Of a DNA stretch of 64,000 nucleotides, positions 34,090 to 43,752 are shown in pieces. Numbering within the stretch: the stretch's first letter is position 1; each line of letters starts with the position of its first letter. The stretch comes from Xylogone sp. PMI_703 (Eukaryota > Ascomycota > Leotiomycetes). Where the stretch lies: contig JAJTUQ010000002.1 in the NCBI GenBank assembly GCA_021399445.1, forward strand, positions 6,510,001 to 6,574,000, written 5' to 3'. The notes below the pieces were generated by a model. The model was given only the letters and a program-made list of their open reading frames with translations, did no database searches and was not told where the DNA came from. The translations under genes were made by a program, and so were the position numbers.

Positions 34090-35613
34090 ATGACTTCCCC
34101 AGATGGAATTGTCAGCCTCACTTCCAGCATCTTACTGAAAGCTGTTGATGTGTTCTCTAGACTCCCTTCGTGGCAGCTGGCCCTGCTATTGAACTTATCA
34201 GCATTAGTTGCGGCATTGCACAGCGTACCAATCCCTGTACGGGAACCATATCTAGAGCCGGCTTCTAGACCAGTCTCGGAGCCACTTGAGCAGAACTCTG
34301 CATGGGCTATATTCCTGTTACTTTTTGCCTTTAAATCTGTAAAGATAGTGGCTCACCTACTATCTTACATCACTTATAGGCCTGCACCAGCAGAAAACCC
34401 ACCCAGCTTTACCCCTCGCGATGTGACAGTCATCGTCCCTACGGTTGGCTCTTTCGGTGCTGAGTTTCGCGAATGTATCCGCTCGATTATGGCAAACTCA
34501 CCTCATCAGATTATCATCAGCACCGTCGGTAGAGACAAACTGCTTCACGCAAACAAGGTAGGCAGGCAACTTGACCCATCGAGAAAGATTATCAAGATAG
34601 TTGCAACAAACACACCGAACAAGCGTGAGCAAACACTTCATGCTCTGAAACGAGTAACCACACCTATAACCTCTACAGCAGATGACCACGTCTTTTGGCC
34701 AGCAACATTCCTACGAAGTGCACTGGCACCATTCGAAGACGTATGCGTTGGCATTGTAGGGACAGTCAAGAGAGTAAGAAGAGAAAAGGGCACAAACTTA
34801 ACCGAAAGCTTTCTGAATTACCTTGGATGCATTTACCTTGAGCGACACAACTTTGAGTGTACCGCATCCTCGAATATCGATGGTGGAGTATTCGTTATCA
34901 GTGGCCGTACTGCTCTTATGCGTACACAGATAATCCAGGATCCTGAATACCAAAAGGCTTTCACATCTGAGACTTGGCTTTTCGGTATGATTGGCCCCCT
35001 CAAAGTTGATGACGATAACTTCATTACCCGGTGGATGGTCAACAATGGATGGAAGACAGTATTCCACAATGACCCTGACGCAATGATCGAAACTACTATC
35101 GGCACTACAGGTGGGTGGTTCAAATTCCAGGGGCAGCTAAACCGATGGGTAAGAACAACTTGGAGAAGTAACCTCACAAGTCTACTGTGTGAATGCACTT
35201 GCTGGAAAGCACACCCATGGACAACATACGCAATGTTCATCTCTTCTTTTGTCAACATGTCTCTCTTCTACGACTTTGCACTGTTCTTGATGCTCTTCAG
35301 ATCCGGATACGGTGAGTTCTGGTTCTATCTCGCAACCTATCTCTTTATCAGCAAAATGATCAAATCACTTCCACACTTACTTCGAAATCCAAGCGATATT
35401 ATTTTCATAATACCGGGCATCCTATTCGGATACTACCATAGTGCTGTCAAACTCTGGGCACTTCTCACAGCCTGGAACGTACAATGGACTGGTAGACAAG
35501 GTGTCAACTGTAGAAGTCTCTTGACTCCGGAGGCTGATGCAGCTGCGCCAACAGTTTTGCTCTTTCTCTTAGTCCTCATTGGACTAATCTATTTGACTAT
35601 TTCGTCCATATAG
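34090..35613 (+). CDS. GT2 polysaccharide synthase, Cps1-type membrane glycosyltransferase
   Basis: A single exon encodes 507 residues. N-terminal hydrophobic segments (about 30-45, 73-95) precede a GT2 catalytic domain that opens with RDVTVIVPTVGSFG (about 113). Processive family motifs are visible: the nucleotide-sugar site TADDHVFWP (about 196-204), DGGVFVISGRTAL (about 264), the acceptor/catalytic region KVDDDNFITRW (about 303) and QLNRWVRTTWRSN (about 347), equivalent to the (Q/R)xxRW motif. At least four C-terminal transmembrane segments follow. It resembles fungal type 2 glycosyltransferases related to Cryptococcus Cps1 and to the Dothideomycete enzyme needed for normal hyphal surface and growth on solid matter. 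The polymer made is unknown (hyaluronan-like, mixed glucan or other). It is probably at the plasma membrane, using cytosolic UDP-sugar. Confidence 0.9.
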   Translation: MTSPDGIVSLTSSILLKAVDVFSRLPSWQLALLLNLSALVAALHSVPIPVREPYLEPASRPVSEPLEQNSAWAIFLLLFAFKSVKIVAHLLSYITYRPAPAENPPSFTPRDVTVIVPTVGSFGAEFRECIRSIMANSPHQIIISTVGRDKLLHANKVGRQLDPSRKIIKIVATNTPNKREQTLHALKRVTTPITSTADDHVFWPATFLRSALAPFEDVCVGIVGTVKRVRREKGTNLTESFLNYLGCIYLERHNFECTASSNIDGGVFVISGRTALMRTQIIQDPEYQKAFTSETWLFGMIGPLKVDDDNFITRWMVNNGWKTVFHNDPDAMIETTIGTTGGWFKFQGQLNRWVRTTWRSNLTSLLCECTCWKAHPWTTYAMFISSFVNMSLFYDFALFLMLFRSGYGEFWFYLATYLFISKMIKSLPHLLRNPSDIIFIIPGILFGYYHSAVKLWALLTAWNVQWTGRQGVNCRSLLTPEADAAAPTVLLFLLVLIGLIYLTISSI

Positions 35614-36931
35614 GGCTAGATATGCGGCCAGACAATCTGCTAGGTGGCGTTATACAGAGACGGCAGGGAAAAGTTATTTGAATTTAGAAAGCGATGATCT
35701 TCTTAGTTAGTATCCCGTCGGTGGAACGAAATTAATTTCTAATGAAATCCTTAACCTTCTATTCTGTGTTAGAGTATGGTGCTCGGTGAAGTGTTTAGTA
35801 AAACGCATCGTAATGCAGAGTCTATGCATACTTATGTGGGTACCTATTAGACTCTCATCCCAAGCATAATTGAAGATAGCAAATGAAAAGGGGCGTTTCT
35901 ATACCGGTCGTATAGATAACATGCAGATAATAACAAAGGAAAAGAGTTGGCAAAGACTATCTGATAATTGAACCTGGATCCACGGGGCTATTATTAGACG
36001 CGCTAATCCCGTCTGGGCGGTCCATTCCCTCAAGAAGGGTAGGAAGCTTGATTGAGTCTCATATCTTAGCTTCTGCACTTAGTGTGTATAACAGGAAGGG
36101 CGCTATTTCTGTGATGCTGTTCAGAATGGTACGCGTGTTGATGATTAGAGGTCATGTTTGAGCGAAGCACCGAGGACGGTTTGGCTTACTAAGACCCATG
36201 CCCGCGTCCGTCTCCGTCAGCAACCACCACCTCGCATCGAGGCATCCTCTTCAGGTAGTATAATAATACATCGCCATTGGATGTGTAAGAACTCAGCCAC
36301 GATAACAAGATCCATTCTGTTGCTCTCTTAGAATTGTATTGGTTACCTAGCAGCATCAAGATAAAGGGTGACATGGCTTTAAATTAGCTACATACCCTGC
36401 ATGTTTCGCCGCGAGCTATGAAGGCTTAGCAATGGCGTCAAGGTAGGAGACAACACATCCTCTAACACAAGTCAGGAACTTCCCGTCTGCATGGACTCCC
36501 AGTCCTGAGTCTGAAATGTAAGCACTATGTTGAAAGCATAAATTTAAGTTTTCAAGACCGTTGATTACGCAGAGCGGTTCACAAGCACCGAGGTTCCGAT
36601 GCTGTCGTCACTGGATTAGGGGCTCGGTGCTTCAGCCTCACAGACAGCTGTGGTTTGCTGATACGGCACCTCATGGGGAGGTATGTACGTACTATCATTG
36701 GAATACCCACACGAAGAGGTAAAATGATGTATTACCCGCCATTCTCTTTTGCTTGTTGTATTTATCTTCGGTGTCTTATTTTCCATTTGTTTGTGATTTC
36801 ATATCTACGGCTTTTTTCTTATCTTTTCTAGAGTTCCTTTTAGCTTCAATAACAGCAACATCATTTCTAGCTTAGTCTATCTTTTCTCTCTTTTCCTCCT
36901 TTACTTTCTCCCTCGTCTCTCATTTATCACA
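35614..36931. promoter_or_regulatory. intergenic 1.3 kb, upstream of the RTA1-type gene
   Basis: No gene is seen. The last 150 bases are T/C-rich (TTTTTCTTATCTTTTC and CTTTTCCTCCTTTACT), typical of a fungal leader ahead of the ATG at 36932. Confidence 0.5.
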
Positions 36932-38068
36932 ATGGCTGAGAATACTCCGTTTCTCTATCCGAATCTTACGGACGTCTCTCAGTGTACAATCAATCTTTGC
37001 AACATTAAAGAGGGAACAGTGACTTACATTCCTACCTTGTTCGGCAACGCGCTCTATGCTGGTATCTTCGGTGCAGTGTTGATCGCCCAAGCTGGTTTTA
37101 TGGTCTACTACCGAACATGGACCTACTCTATCGCTATGATATGTGGAAGTACTCTTGAGGTGATCGGATATATTGCTCGAGTATACATGCACATGAATGT
37201 CTGGGAAAGCAATCCTTTTCTGATGTGAGTCTCGTGACACTTCTACAATCGCATGTTGAAAAGTATATTTGGCTGATACGCGTGCTAGATATCTGATCAC
37301 ACTTACGATCGCGCCTGTATTTTACACTGCAGCTATTTACATTACGCTTTCTCGTATCATAGTCCGCTATGGCACTCAATATTCTCGCCTTACGCCCAAA
37401 ACTATCTCCATCACCTTCATGACGGGAGATTTCATTTCTCTAGTCCTCCAGGCTGCTGGCGGAGCGTTAGCAGATACCGCTGACACCGAAGCTGACAAGA
37501 ACACGGGTGTTCATATCATGGTCGCAGGTCTAGCATTTCAGGTCTTCAGTATTGGCGTGTTCATTACAGTGGCTGCAGACTTCTTCCTGAAGGTGTACTC
37601 GCGCAAGAGGAGCACGAGGTTATCGCTCGCTTCAACACCGGGTAGTGAATATGGACTCATTCGTGACAGCAGATCAGGACGGTCATATAAAAAGAGTGAT
37701 TTGTCGTTCAGATTATTTTTGTTTTGTAAGTCTCGTTGCTGCAATAACTTGCATTGAACTACGCCATGACAGAATCTAACGTTGACTGCATAGCTATTGC
37801 ATTTGCAACGCTCCTTATTCTCATCCGTTCGGCTTTCCGAGTTGTAGAACTGGTTGACGGATTCGATGGCGCATTAGCAAACAACGAAGTTTGTCTGATG
37901 GTTCTTGAGGGAGCTATGATCAGTCTTTCTGCAATCCTTCTCACAGTGTTCCATCCGGGCCATGCGTTTAAGGGGAAGTGGTCTGATGCAGGCTGGGACA
38001 AGAAGCCACGGAAGACAAGAAACGGTGGAAAGACCGAATACACGGGCGAAGATATAGAGATGATGTAA
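36932..38068 (+). CDS. RTA1-family seven-transmembrane protein
   Basis: Three exons, 36932-37224, 37289-37725 and 37794-38068, give 334 residues. All joins are in phase, with donors GTGAGT and GTAAGT and acceptors GCTAG and CATAG. Hydrophobic helices include ALYAGIFGAVLIAQAGFMVY, IAMICGSTLEVIGYIAR, IYLITLTIAPVFYTAAIYIT, FMTGDFISLVLQAAGGAL, GLAFQVFSIGVFITVAADFF, ILIRSAFRVVEL and EGAMISLSAILLTVFHPG. The GDFISLVLQAAGGAL and RSAFRVVEL texts are signatures of RTA1/RTM1-like fungal membrane proteins, which have been linked to sphingolipid long-chain-base translocation and to resistance to toxic compounds. The N-terminus, with N-linked sequon NLTD and several Cys, should be extracellular. The C-terminus is basic and cytosolic. 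The substrate cannot be told. Confidence 0.9.
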
Positions 38069-38602
38069 AAAAGATGATCAACTGTTCTTGAAACTGACGA
38101 GTAGCGGCTGGAATTACCATTTGTTGAGATTTATGTGTACGATGGTTAGGAATGGTATTCCGCTTTTATAGATGGGTATAAAACTAAACATATAGAGGGA
38201 CATGGATTTTGTGTCGTTATTAGATAGGAATAGATGTATGGAGTTTAGCTTTTTGGTCTACCAGAACATGTTCAGAGTATGTTATGAAACGGCTCCTTTA
38301 AATGCGCGGATCATACATCATACTATCAGCATCTTCTCTTGCACAACGGTTGACAACCTAATGACGAAGACATGAGTCCAAATGCTGAAAGAAACTCGGG
38401 TGAAGCGTGACAAGAGATGCTCTATAGTGGGTCTCATCCCACATAAGTTTCAGCCCATACGGGCAGTACAGCCCGTATGCCATCCAGTCTTCGGGAAGAA
38501 GCCCTACTGAGCACAATCTCCATACAATGTAATAAACAGAAAATTTTGTCTAACTTTATATACCTAAATGATGTAATTTTACGTCTAGTGATTCCTCTCC
38601 CC
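38069..38602. other. convergent intergenic region
   Basis: Lies between the 3' ends of the RTA1-type gene (+) and biotin synthase (-). It is AT-rich, and no feature beyond expected 3' ends is seen. Confidence 0.5.
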
Positions 38603-39904
38603 TTAGTTTGCCTCGGCAAGTAATTCCTTCTTCTGCTCCATTCCTTCCTGCATGGAAGGTGAAGCATCGGTCCGAAGTCCGGTCTGGAAGCTCTGCATCG
38701 GCTGCAATCCCCATTTCTCAAAGATCTTCTTGTCCTCGTCCCAGCCATTGCAGGCAGTGGTTAACATCTTTTCGCCAGTAAACACGGCGTTCGCACCGGC
38801 CATGAAGCAAAGAACCTGTTGCTCTTCCGATAGCGTGGTACGTCCTGCAGCTAGGCGGATGATAGTCCTGGGCATGATAAGTCTAGCAGTTGCTATTGTC
38901 CTGAGAGTTGAGTCAAAGGGCGATGGCGCATTATCACCCAGAGGTGTGCCTTTGATAGGTACAAGAGTGTTGACTGGGAAGGACTCAGGGTGGGTTGGGA
39001 GGGTAGAGACGGTATGCAAGAGGCCGATATGGTCCTTCGCAGACTCGCCGAGTCCGAGGATCCCGCCCGTACAGACACTCAGCCCCGCCTCGGTAGCATT
39101 CTGAATGGTCTTCAGACGCTCGTCATAAGTCCGAGTTGTGATGATGGAAGGATAGAACTCTCGCGAAGTATCCACATTGTGATTGTACGCCGTCAACCCG
39201 GCTTCTTTGAGTTCCTTCGCCTGCTCCAAATCAATCATGCCCAATGTCACGCAGGATTCCATCCCCAGATCGTTCACGCCCTTGACCATCTCCTTGATGT
39301 TCCGGAGGTTTGTTTTTCGGCCTCGCATGTCCCTCCATGCGGCACCCATGCAGAACCGCGTGCTGCCATTCTCCTTCGCAATGCGCGCAGCTTCGAGGAC
39401 CGAGTCGACGGTGACCATCTTAGTGGCCTTCAGGCCGGTGTTGTACCGAGACGACTGCGCGCAGTAGGAGCAATCTTCGCTACACCCACCGGTCTTGATG
39501 TTCATGAGGGTGCACATCTGGATTGACGTTGGGTTGTGGAATTTCTGGTGAACGCCGCCCTATAATGTATATACACAGTCATGGTTAAGGGAGCTGTTCA
39601 CACCAATTTGCAGCTTTTTAATTGTTTGTGGACATACAGCTGCGTATGCTAGAAGCATTAGAGGCGTGTCATATATCTCCTTGATTTCCTCTCTAGTCCA
39701 GTTATGGCGCAAGTTTTGCGCATTGCGAGCTTTCTCAAGCGTGGAGGGGCTGCCGGTACTTGGGTCTACTTGCCCCTCCAAGACCGTTCCGTAAGCTCGT
39801 CCGTGAGTGTAAGTCCATGGTTTTTTAGCAGCATGGAACACAGCTCCTTGACGAAGGGCATTGAAAGATAAACGACTTCGAGATAAAGACAGAGACAAAG
39901 ACAT
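38603..39904 (-). CDS. BIO2: biotin synthase, mitochondrial
   Basis: Two exons, 39904-39638 and 39559-38603, give 407 residues. The enzyme inserts sulfur into dethiobiotin, the last step of biotin synthesis, using S-adenosylmethionine radicals. The radical-SAM motif CSEDCSYC supplies Cys115, 119 and 122 for the [4Fe-4S] cluster. The ligands of the auxiliary [2Fe-2S] cluster that donates sulfur are all recognisable: Cys in RFCMGAAWR, Cys in MESCVTLGM, Cys in GLSVCTGGILGLGES and Arg in IIRLAAGR. YNHNVDTSREFYP is also canonical. The first 45 residues (MSLSLSLSRSRLSFNALRQG) are basic and hydroxylated, as in a mitochondrial presequence. The start is the first true ATG; the frame runs 11 codons further upstream but only from a TTG. 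No other biotin genes are adjacent. Confidence 0.97.
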
Positions 39905-40353
39905 TGTGAGAGTGGTGTAGGATTTGTGTAGTGCCAAAGTGACTCAATTGGGGCGTCTTAACAGCGCCGTTAAGCTTTATGGTTGAGGGGTAGTCCCGCC
40001 CCGCCCTGGCGAGTCACCGTTGGGGCATTACGGATACGGACCGGTCCCAACATGTCAGCAACGGCCTGAGGTTACACGTGAATCTCATATCCTAAATGAA
40101 CCTCACTCGCCTCACTTGGCATTGACAACGCCTCTCAGTACTATTGTAAATACTAAAGCGCGCTGCCACCTTCTACCATTATGTATTCACTCATGTACAA
40201 TGCGTCATTATGAATCACTTGCAAGAATTCACTTCGCAGAAGGGGAAAGACACCATTTATGAGTTGAAAAGAGTTTATTTTCTATGAAAACCAATAACGC
40301 TCTAAAGCTTTATCCCAAAGCATCCCTTAGTGACACCGACTTCCATAGAAGTT
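39905..40353. other. intergenic
   Basis: Promoter of biotin synthase on the minus strand and the 3' side of the gene ending at 40354. No gene or RNA is recognised. Confidence 0.5.
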
Positions 40354-41211
40354 TCAAATTCCCAAACCCTCCATCAAATCTACAATCTGAAAGTGCCTCT
40401 CCATCCGCTCAAATTCAAATTCCAGTTCCTCCACTTCCATCCCTGCCTCAAATGCCATAGCCACGAGATAAGTGTGTGGCTTATGGAATGCCGGATCCCC
40501 CCTCTTCTCCCACTGGCTGAATAAATCCCTTCCTACAATGAGATTAAACAGCGCCATAAAATTTCCCCCTCCTAGGACGCTTTCCCGGTTCCGGTGCATC
40601 CAGTCGTTCACATCCATTTCCTCGCAGGTGATGGTGTCGATTTTGAGCCGCTCTGCGATCTGAGTAGCTCGTTTCATGGCCTTGAGGCGCCGCGTGAGGC
40701 TGGCCTCGATGTCGGCGAGCTCCTGTGGGCTCATTGGCTTGCACTCTCTGAGCTGGTCGATGGATTCGTGGAGAGCCTTGTTGCTGTTATGGCTCTTGTC
40801 GCCCGGGTTGCAGGAGAGGTAGTGTCGTGACAGGTCGTAGACCTGTTTATAGTAGGCCATCCACACTGATACCCTGCCGAGACTAGTTGCCGTGCCCTCC
40901 AGGAATGCTAGGGAGGGGTAAATGGTGATGAGTTCTGGTCTCTCTGGTTCGAATGGCAGGCGTGGCTCATCGTGTACGTTGCGTTGACGAGGTGGTGGCA
41001 TATTCTCTCTATCCTCGGTGGGGATATTGATGTTGTTGCGTATGATGCGATTCCGTGTTGGCATCTTGATCTCGCCGAGAATGGTGCGAGTGCGTCCTGG
41101 CATCTTGTCTGAGATGATGGTGATGGCGGTGGTGGTGGTCGTTATTGTCGTAGGTGTCGTAGTTGTCGTAGTTGAGGTGGTGGTGGTGATGGTGAAGTGA
41201 ACTGAGTTCAC
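40354..41211 (-). CDS. hypothetical protein with optional Thr-rich N-terminus
   Basis: A single exon of up to 285 residues. From the furthest ATG the first 35 residues are almost all Thr and Ile (ITTTTSTTTTTTPTT), encoded by an ACC/ACT repeat. The next Met, MPGRTRTILGEIKMPTR, gives about 249 residues and may be the true start, since its sequence is basic and ordinary. The body is helical: FLEGTATSLGRVSVWMAYYK, a polar helix with SLTRRLKAMKRATQIAERLK, and a C-terminal part MALFNLIVGRDLFSQWEKRG...VEELEFEFERMERHF. I recognise no domain. No signal peptide or membrane segment is visible in the shorter form. Composition and codon use resemble a real gene, and the frame has no internal stops. Confidence 0.6.
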   Translation of the reverse strand: MNSVHFTITTTTSTTTTTTPTTITTTTTAITIISDKMPGRTRTILGEIKMPTRNRIIRNNINIPTEDRENMPPPRQRNVHDEPRLPFEPERPELITIYPSLAFLEGTATSLGRVSVWMAYYKQVYDLSRHYLSCNPGDKSHNSNKALHESIDQLRECKPMSPQELADIEASLTRRLKAMKRATQIAERLKIDTITCEEMDVNDWMHRNRESVLGGGNFMALFNLIVGRDLFSQWEKRGDPAFHKPHTYLVAMAFEAGMEVEELEFEFERMERHFQIVDLMEGLGI

Positions 41212-42194
41212 TGTAAGCTAAAGCTTATGACGATATGAGAAGTGATTCAGACAAGAGATGTAAGTATGATGCAAGTATCAGTGATATGACAGCAATAGTC
41301 AAGAACGACACTGGTATTGCAGATGAAAGTGAAGACAAGGAAGGAAAGTCACATCGAGGGAAGGAGCAAGGGCGGCATACCTTATATAGACCATCAAGCT
41401 ACGACTCATCTAGTCACAAGAGCTAACTCTGCTCTTCATCTTTCAACCACGGTACTCCAGGGAAGCCAAATAGGAGCACGAGACCCTGAGACCAGCTATA
41501 AGATAATTCAGTGACGCCAAGCATTGAGCTATTCACCATTACCCCCAATGACAAGGAGGTATCAATGAGCCAGGGACTAGCACTAGCTCGTACCACTCAC
41601 TAATCCCTGCACGAGCCATTCTTTATTCAAACGTCAAAACTGCCAAATCCAGGTCCAAGTCCTGTAACCTTGGTTCTGACAATTAAGTAGCCCTAGTTCC
41701 ATTCGCAGCCATACTCTGTTCAGACTTTTCCAGCAAGCAAGCGCTGGGTAATCTGTGAAACCCTCCAATACCAAACACTCATTCACTCCTGCCTAAGTGA
41801 GAGTCGTTCTTTCCATGCCTGTCAGAATTCCCTAGACTAGGTATTGTTTCCGCATTGCTTCAAGCTGCCCGAGAAACAGGCCAGGGGTTCTGCAAACCAC
41901 CCCCCAGCACTTACTTTCTGGAAGAGCCGAACTAGTGCAAAGACCCCCTCGCGGCGGGCCTGACCAAACTAGCTCATGTACTCTTTCCACGGCTGGTCAT
42001 GCCGGACTAATTCCACTTAGAACCCGATTCGCTACCTGCTCATCAGGCGCAGGTCCATTCTTCCTCTCATTGCATCGTTCGAGGTCACGCTGGGCTGTGC
42101 TGAAAGAATCCAGAATCTATCAAAGCTGCTCAGGCTGGGGCGTTTTCTTCCATACCACTCTTTTTAGTGACTTCCCAAGGCCTCTTCTCCCACA
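41212..42194. other. intergenic
   Basis: I see nothing that reads as a gene. It contains the upstream region of the hypothetical gene at 40354-41211. Confidence 0.45.
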
Positions 42195-43156
42195 TTACCA
42201 TGGATGGGGAGAGGCTTCGTTTGGGGCAAATGGGCGACCCTGCAAATAGTCCAGATAGGCGCGGTCGTACTGAGCAAATGTGAGGTACATTTCATACTGG
42301 TCTTGAGTATCTTGCTGTTCGTAAGATTGGTAGGGTGTCCTTTGGCGTAGATCGTGAGGTCTTCCAGATCTCGTAGAGCAACCTCTGCGTACCGCAATAG
42401 GATCCACCCGAACTTGATGTAGAAAAGAGAGAGAAAGAGAGATGAACATACTCTCCCTTTTATACAACCCACCATGGCATATTCAATATACCCATCCCAT
42501 CCATCCTGTCATTCACTCACCAATTCACCGATTCACCAAGTCACTCAAAAAGAGAATAACACCTACCTCCATATAGCGTATTCACTCCTGAAAATTAAGG
42601 AGCAAAAAAACATTCCCATACCCTTAATTCACCCCCATCCATGGGAATCTCGCACTTTCCCATAATGACTCATCACGCTGGAGCCACCGATCCATGGTAC
42701 GGTACCACATTATTGAGAGACCCTGGCGGGAACCAAGGAAGTCGTGGACTCGGGAGTGCTTAGTAAGCTGAACGAAGCGAAGCGAAAAGGGTTCTGGGCA
42801 ATGAAGGAAAGAGGACTTGAGGAATGAAGAGCAGAGTGAAATAGCAGATGTCATAATCAAAAGAAAAGGTATTATGAGTAGAAATGAGAGGATGGAGAGG
42901 CTTACCTTTTGTGGGGGCTTTAAAAAGGAAATAGCGTTGTCGCGTTTTACCTCGTGGAGTTATATCTGGGTCTTACAAGAGTATCAGGGAAGGGCGAGCG
43001 TTGCAGATGACGTATGTGCAGCATAATAGAACAATGCAGATAAAGCTGAACAATATCACTAAGACAGAAAGTACCTCCCCGGACGGGGATCTGAGGATCG
43101 AAAGCGGTATAAATTTTGCCTCCATCATAATCCCTTTCGGGTAACATAAAGACCAT
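42195..43156 (-). CDS. tentative two-exon small protein, 99 residues
   Basis: Exon 1 (43156-43075) encodes MVFMLPERDYDGGKIY and TAFDPQIPVRG. Exon 2 (42412-42195) continues VRVDPIAVRRGC...YEMYLTFAQYDRAYLDYLQG and ends at PHPW. The second exon is preceded by a strong polypyrimidine tract (CTCTCTTTCTCTCTCTTTTC) and an AAG acceptor. The donor GTACTT is weak. The join is in phase and both parts read like protein. The implied intron of 662 bases is far longer than its neighbours, so middle exons could be missing. Donor-like GTAAGA and GTAAGC words lie at about 42975 and 42905. I do not recognise the protein. Confidence 0.35.
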
Positions 43157-43752
43157 TATTCGATGGAACTTAAATAGCCCCAATCTCCCAAAGCATAGGA
43201 ACAAGACCAACCAATCTATGAAGCTAGACGTGCAAGTATAACTCAGACATAAAATCACCAAAGCCTAATAGGGCCGGAGAGCCAAATGGAGAGAGAATGA
43301 AGGAAGAAAGGTAGGCCCACGCCTGTCATCAAAGTCAAATTCCGCCAAGAATCCATCCAATCCTTTATCCGTTCATTGCTCATTCCCCATGTATCCATCA
43401 ATAGCGTATCAACAGATAAGACGACATATCCGGCCAAGTCATGAAGAAAGCCCAAGAGCCAAGCGAACCCCCCAAACCGCCCCTCACCGAAAAAGTAAAT
43501 GAGAGCAACTTTGTCCAACTACTAGAAGACCAAAGACCAACGAAGTAACTGCAGAAGCCATGGATAGCTCCTAGGATATCACATATCGCTCAATATTCTT
43601 GCTTTTGTTTTCTGGAAAAGACCGCAAAGATAGCAGAAAAGTTCCGCATGCGCCTGTCAACACTCATAAAACCAAATATTGCAAAACTCCTTAAGACAGC
43701 CATACAAGCGGCAGTCAGTGCAAGACACAGGAGGGATAAAAGCAAGGAAACT
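43157..43752. other. intergenic
   Basis: Between the tentative small gene and the end of the medusa-type gene. An 87-codon hydrophobic open stretch on the minus strand (43518-43255) is open but has no recognisable features, and I do not call it. Confidence 0.4.

Noticed and set aside
43255..43518. 87-codon hydrophobic open frame on the minus strand
   Set aside because: No recognisable membrane family, no promoter or splice support; it lies in the upstream region of a tentative gene.
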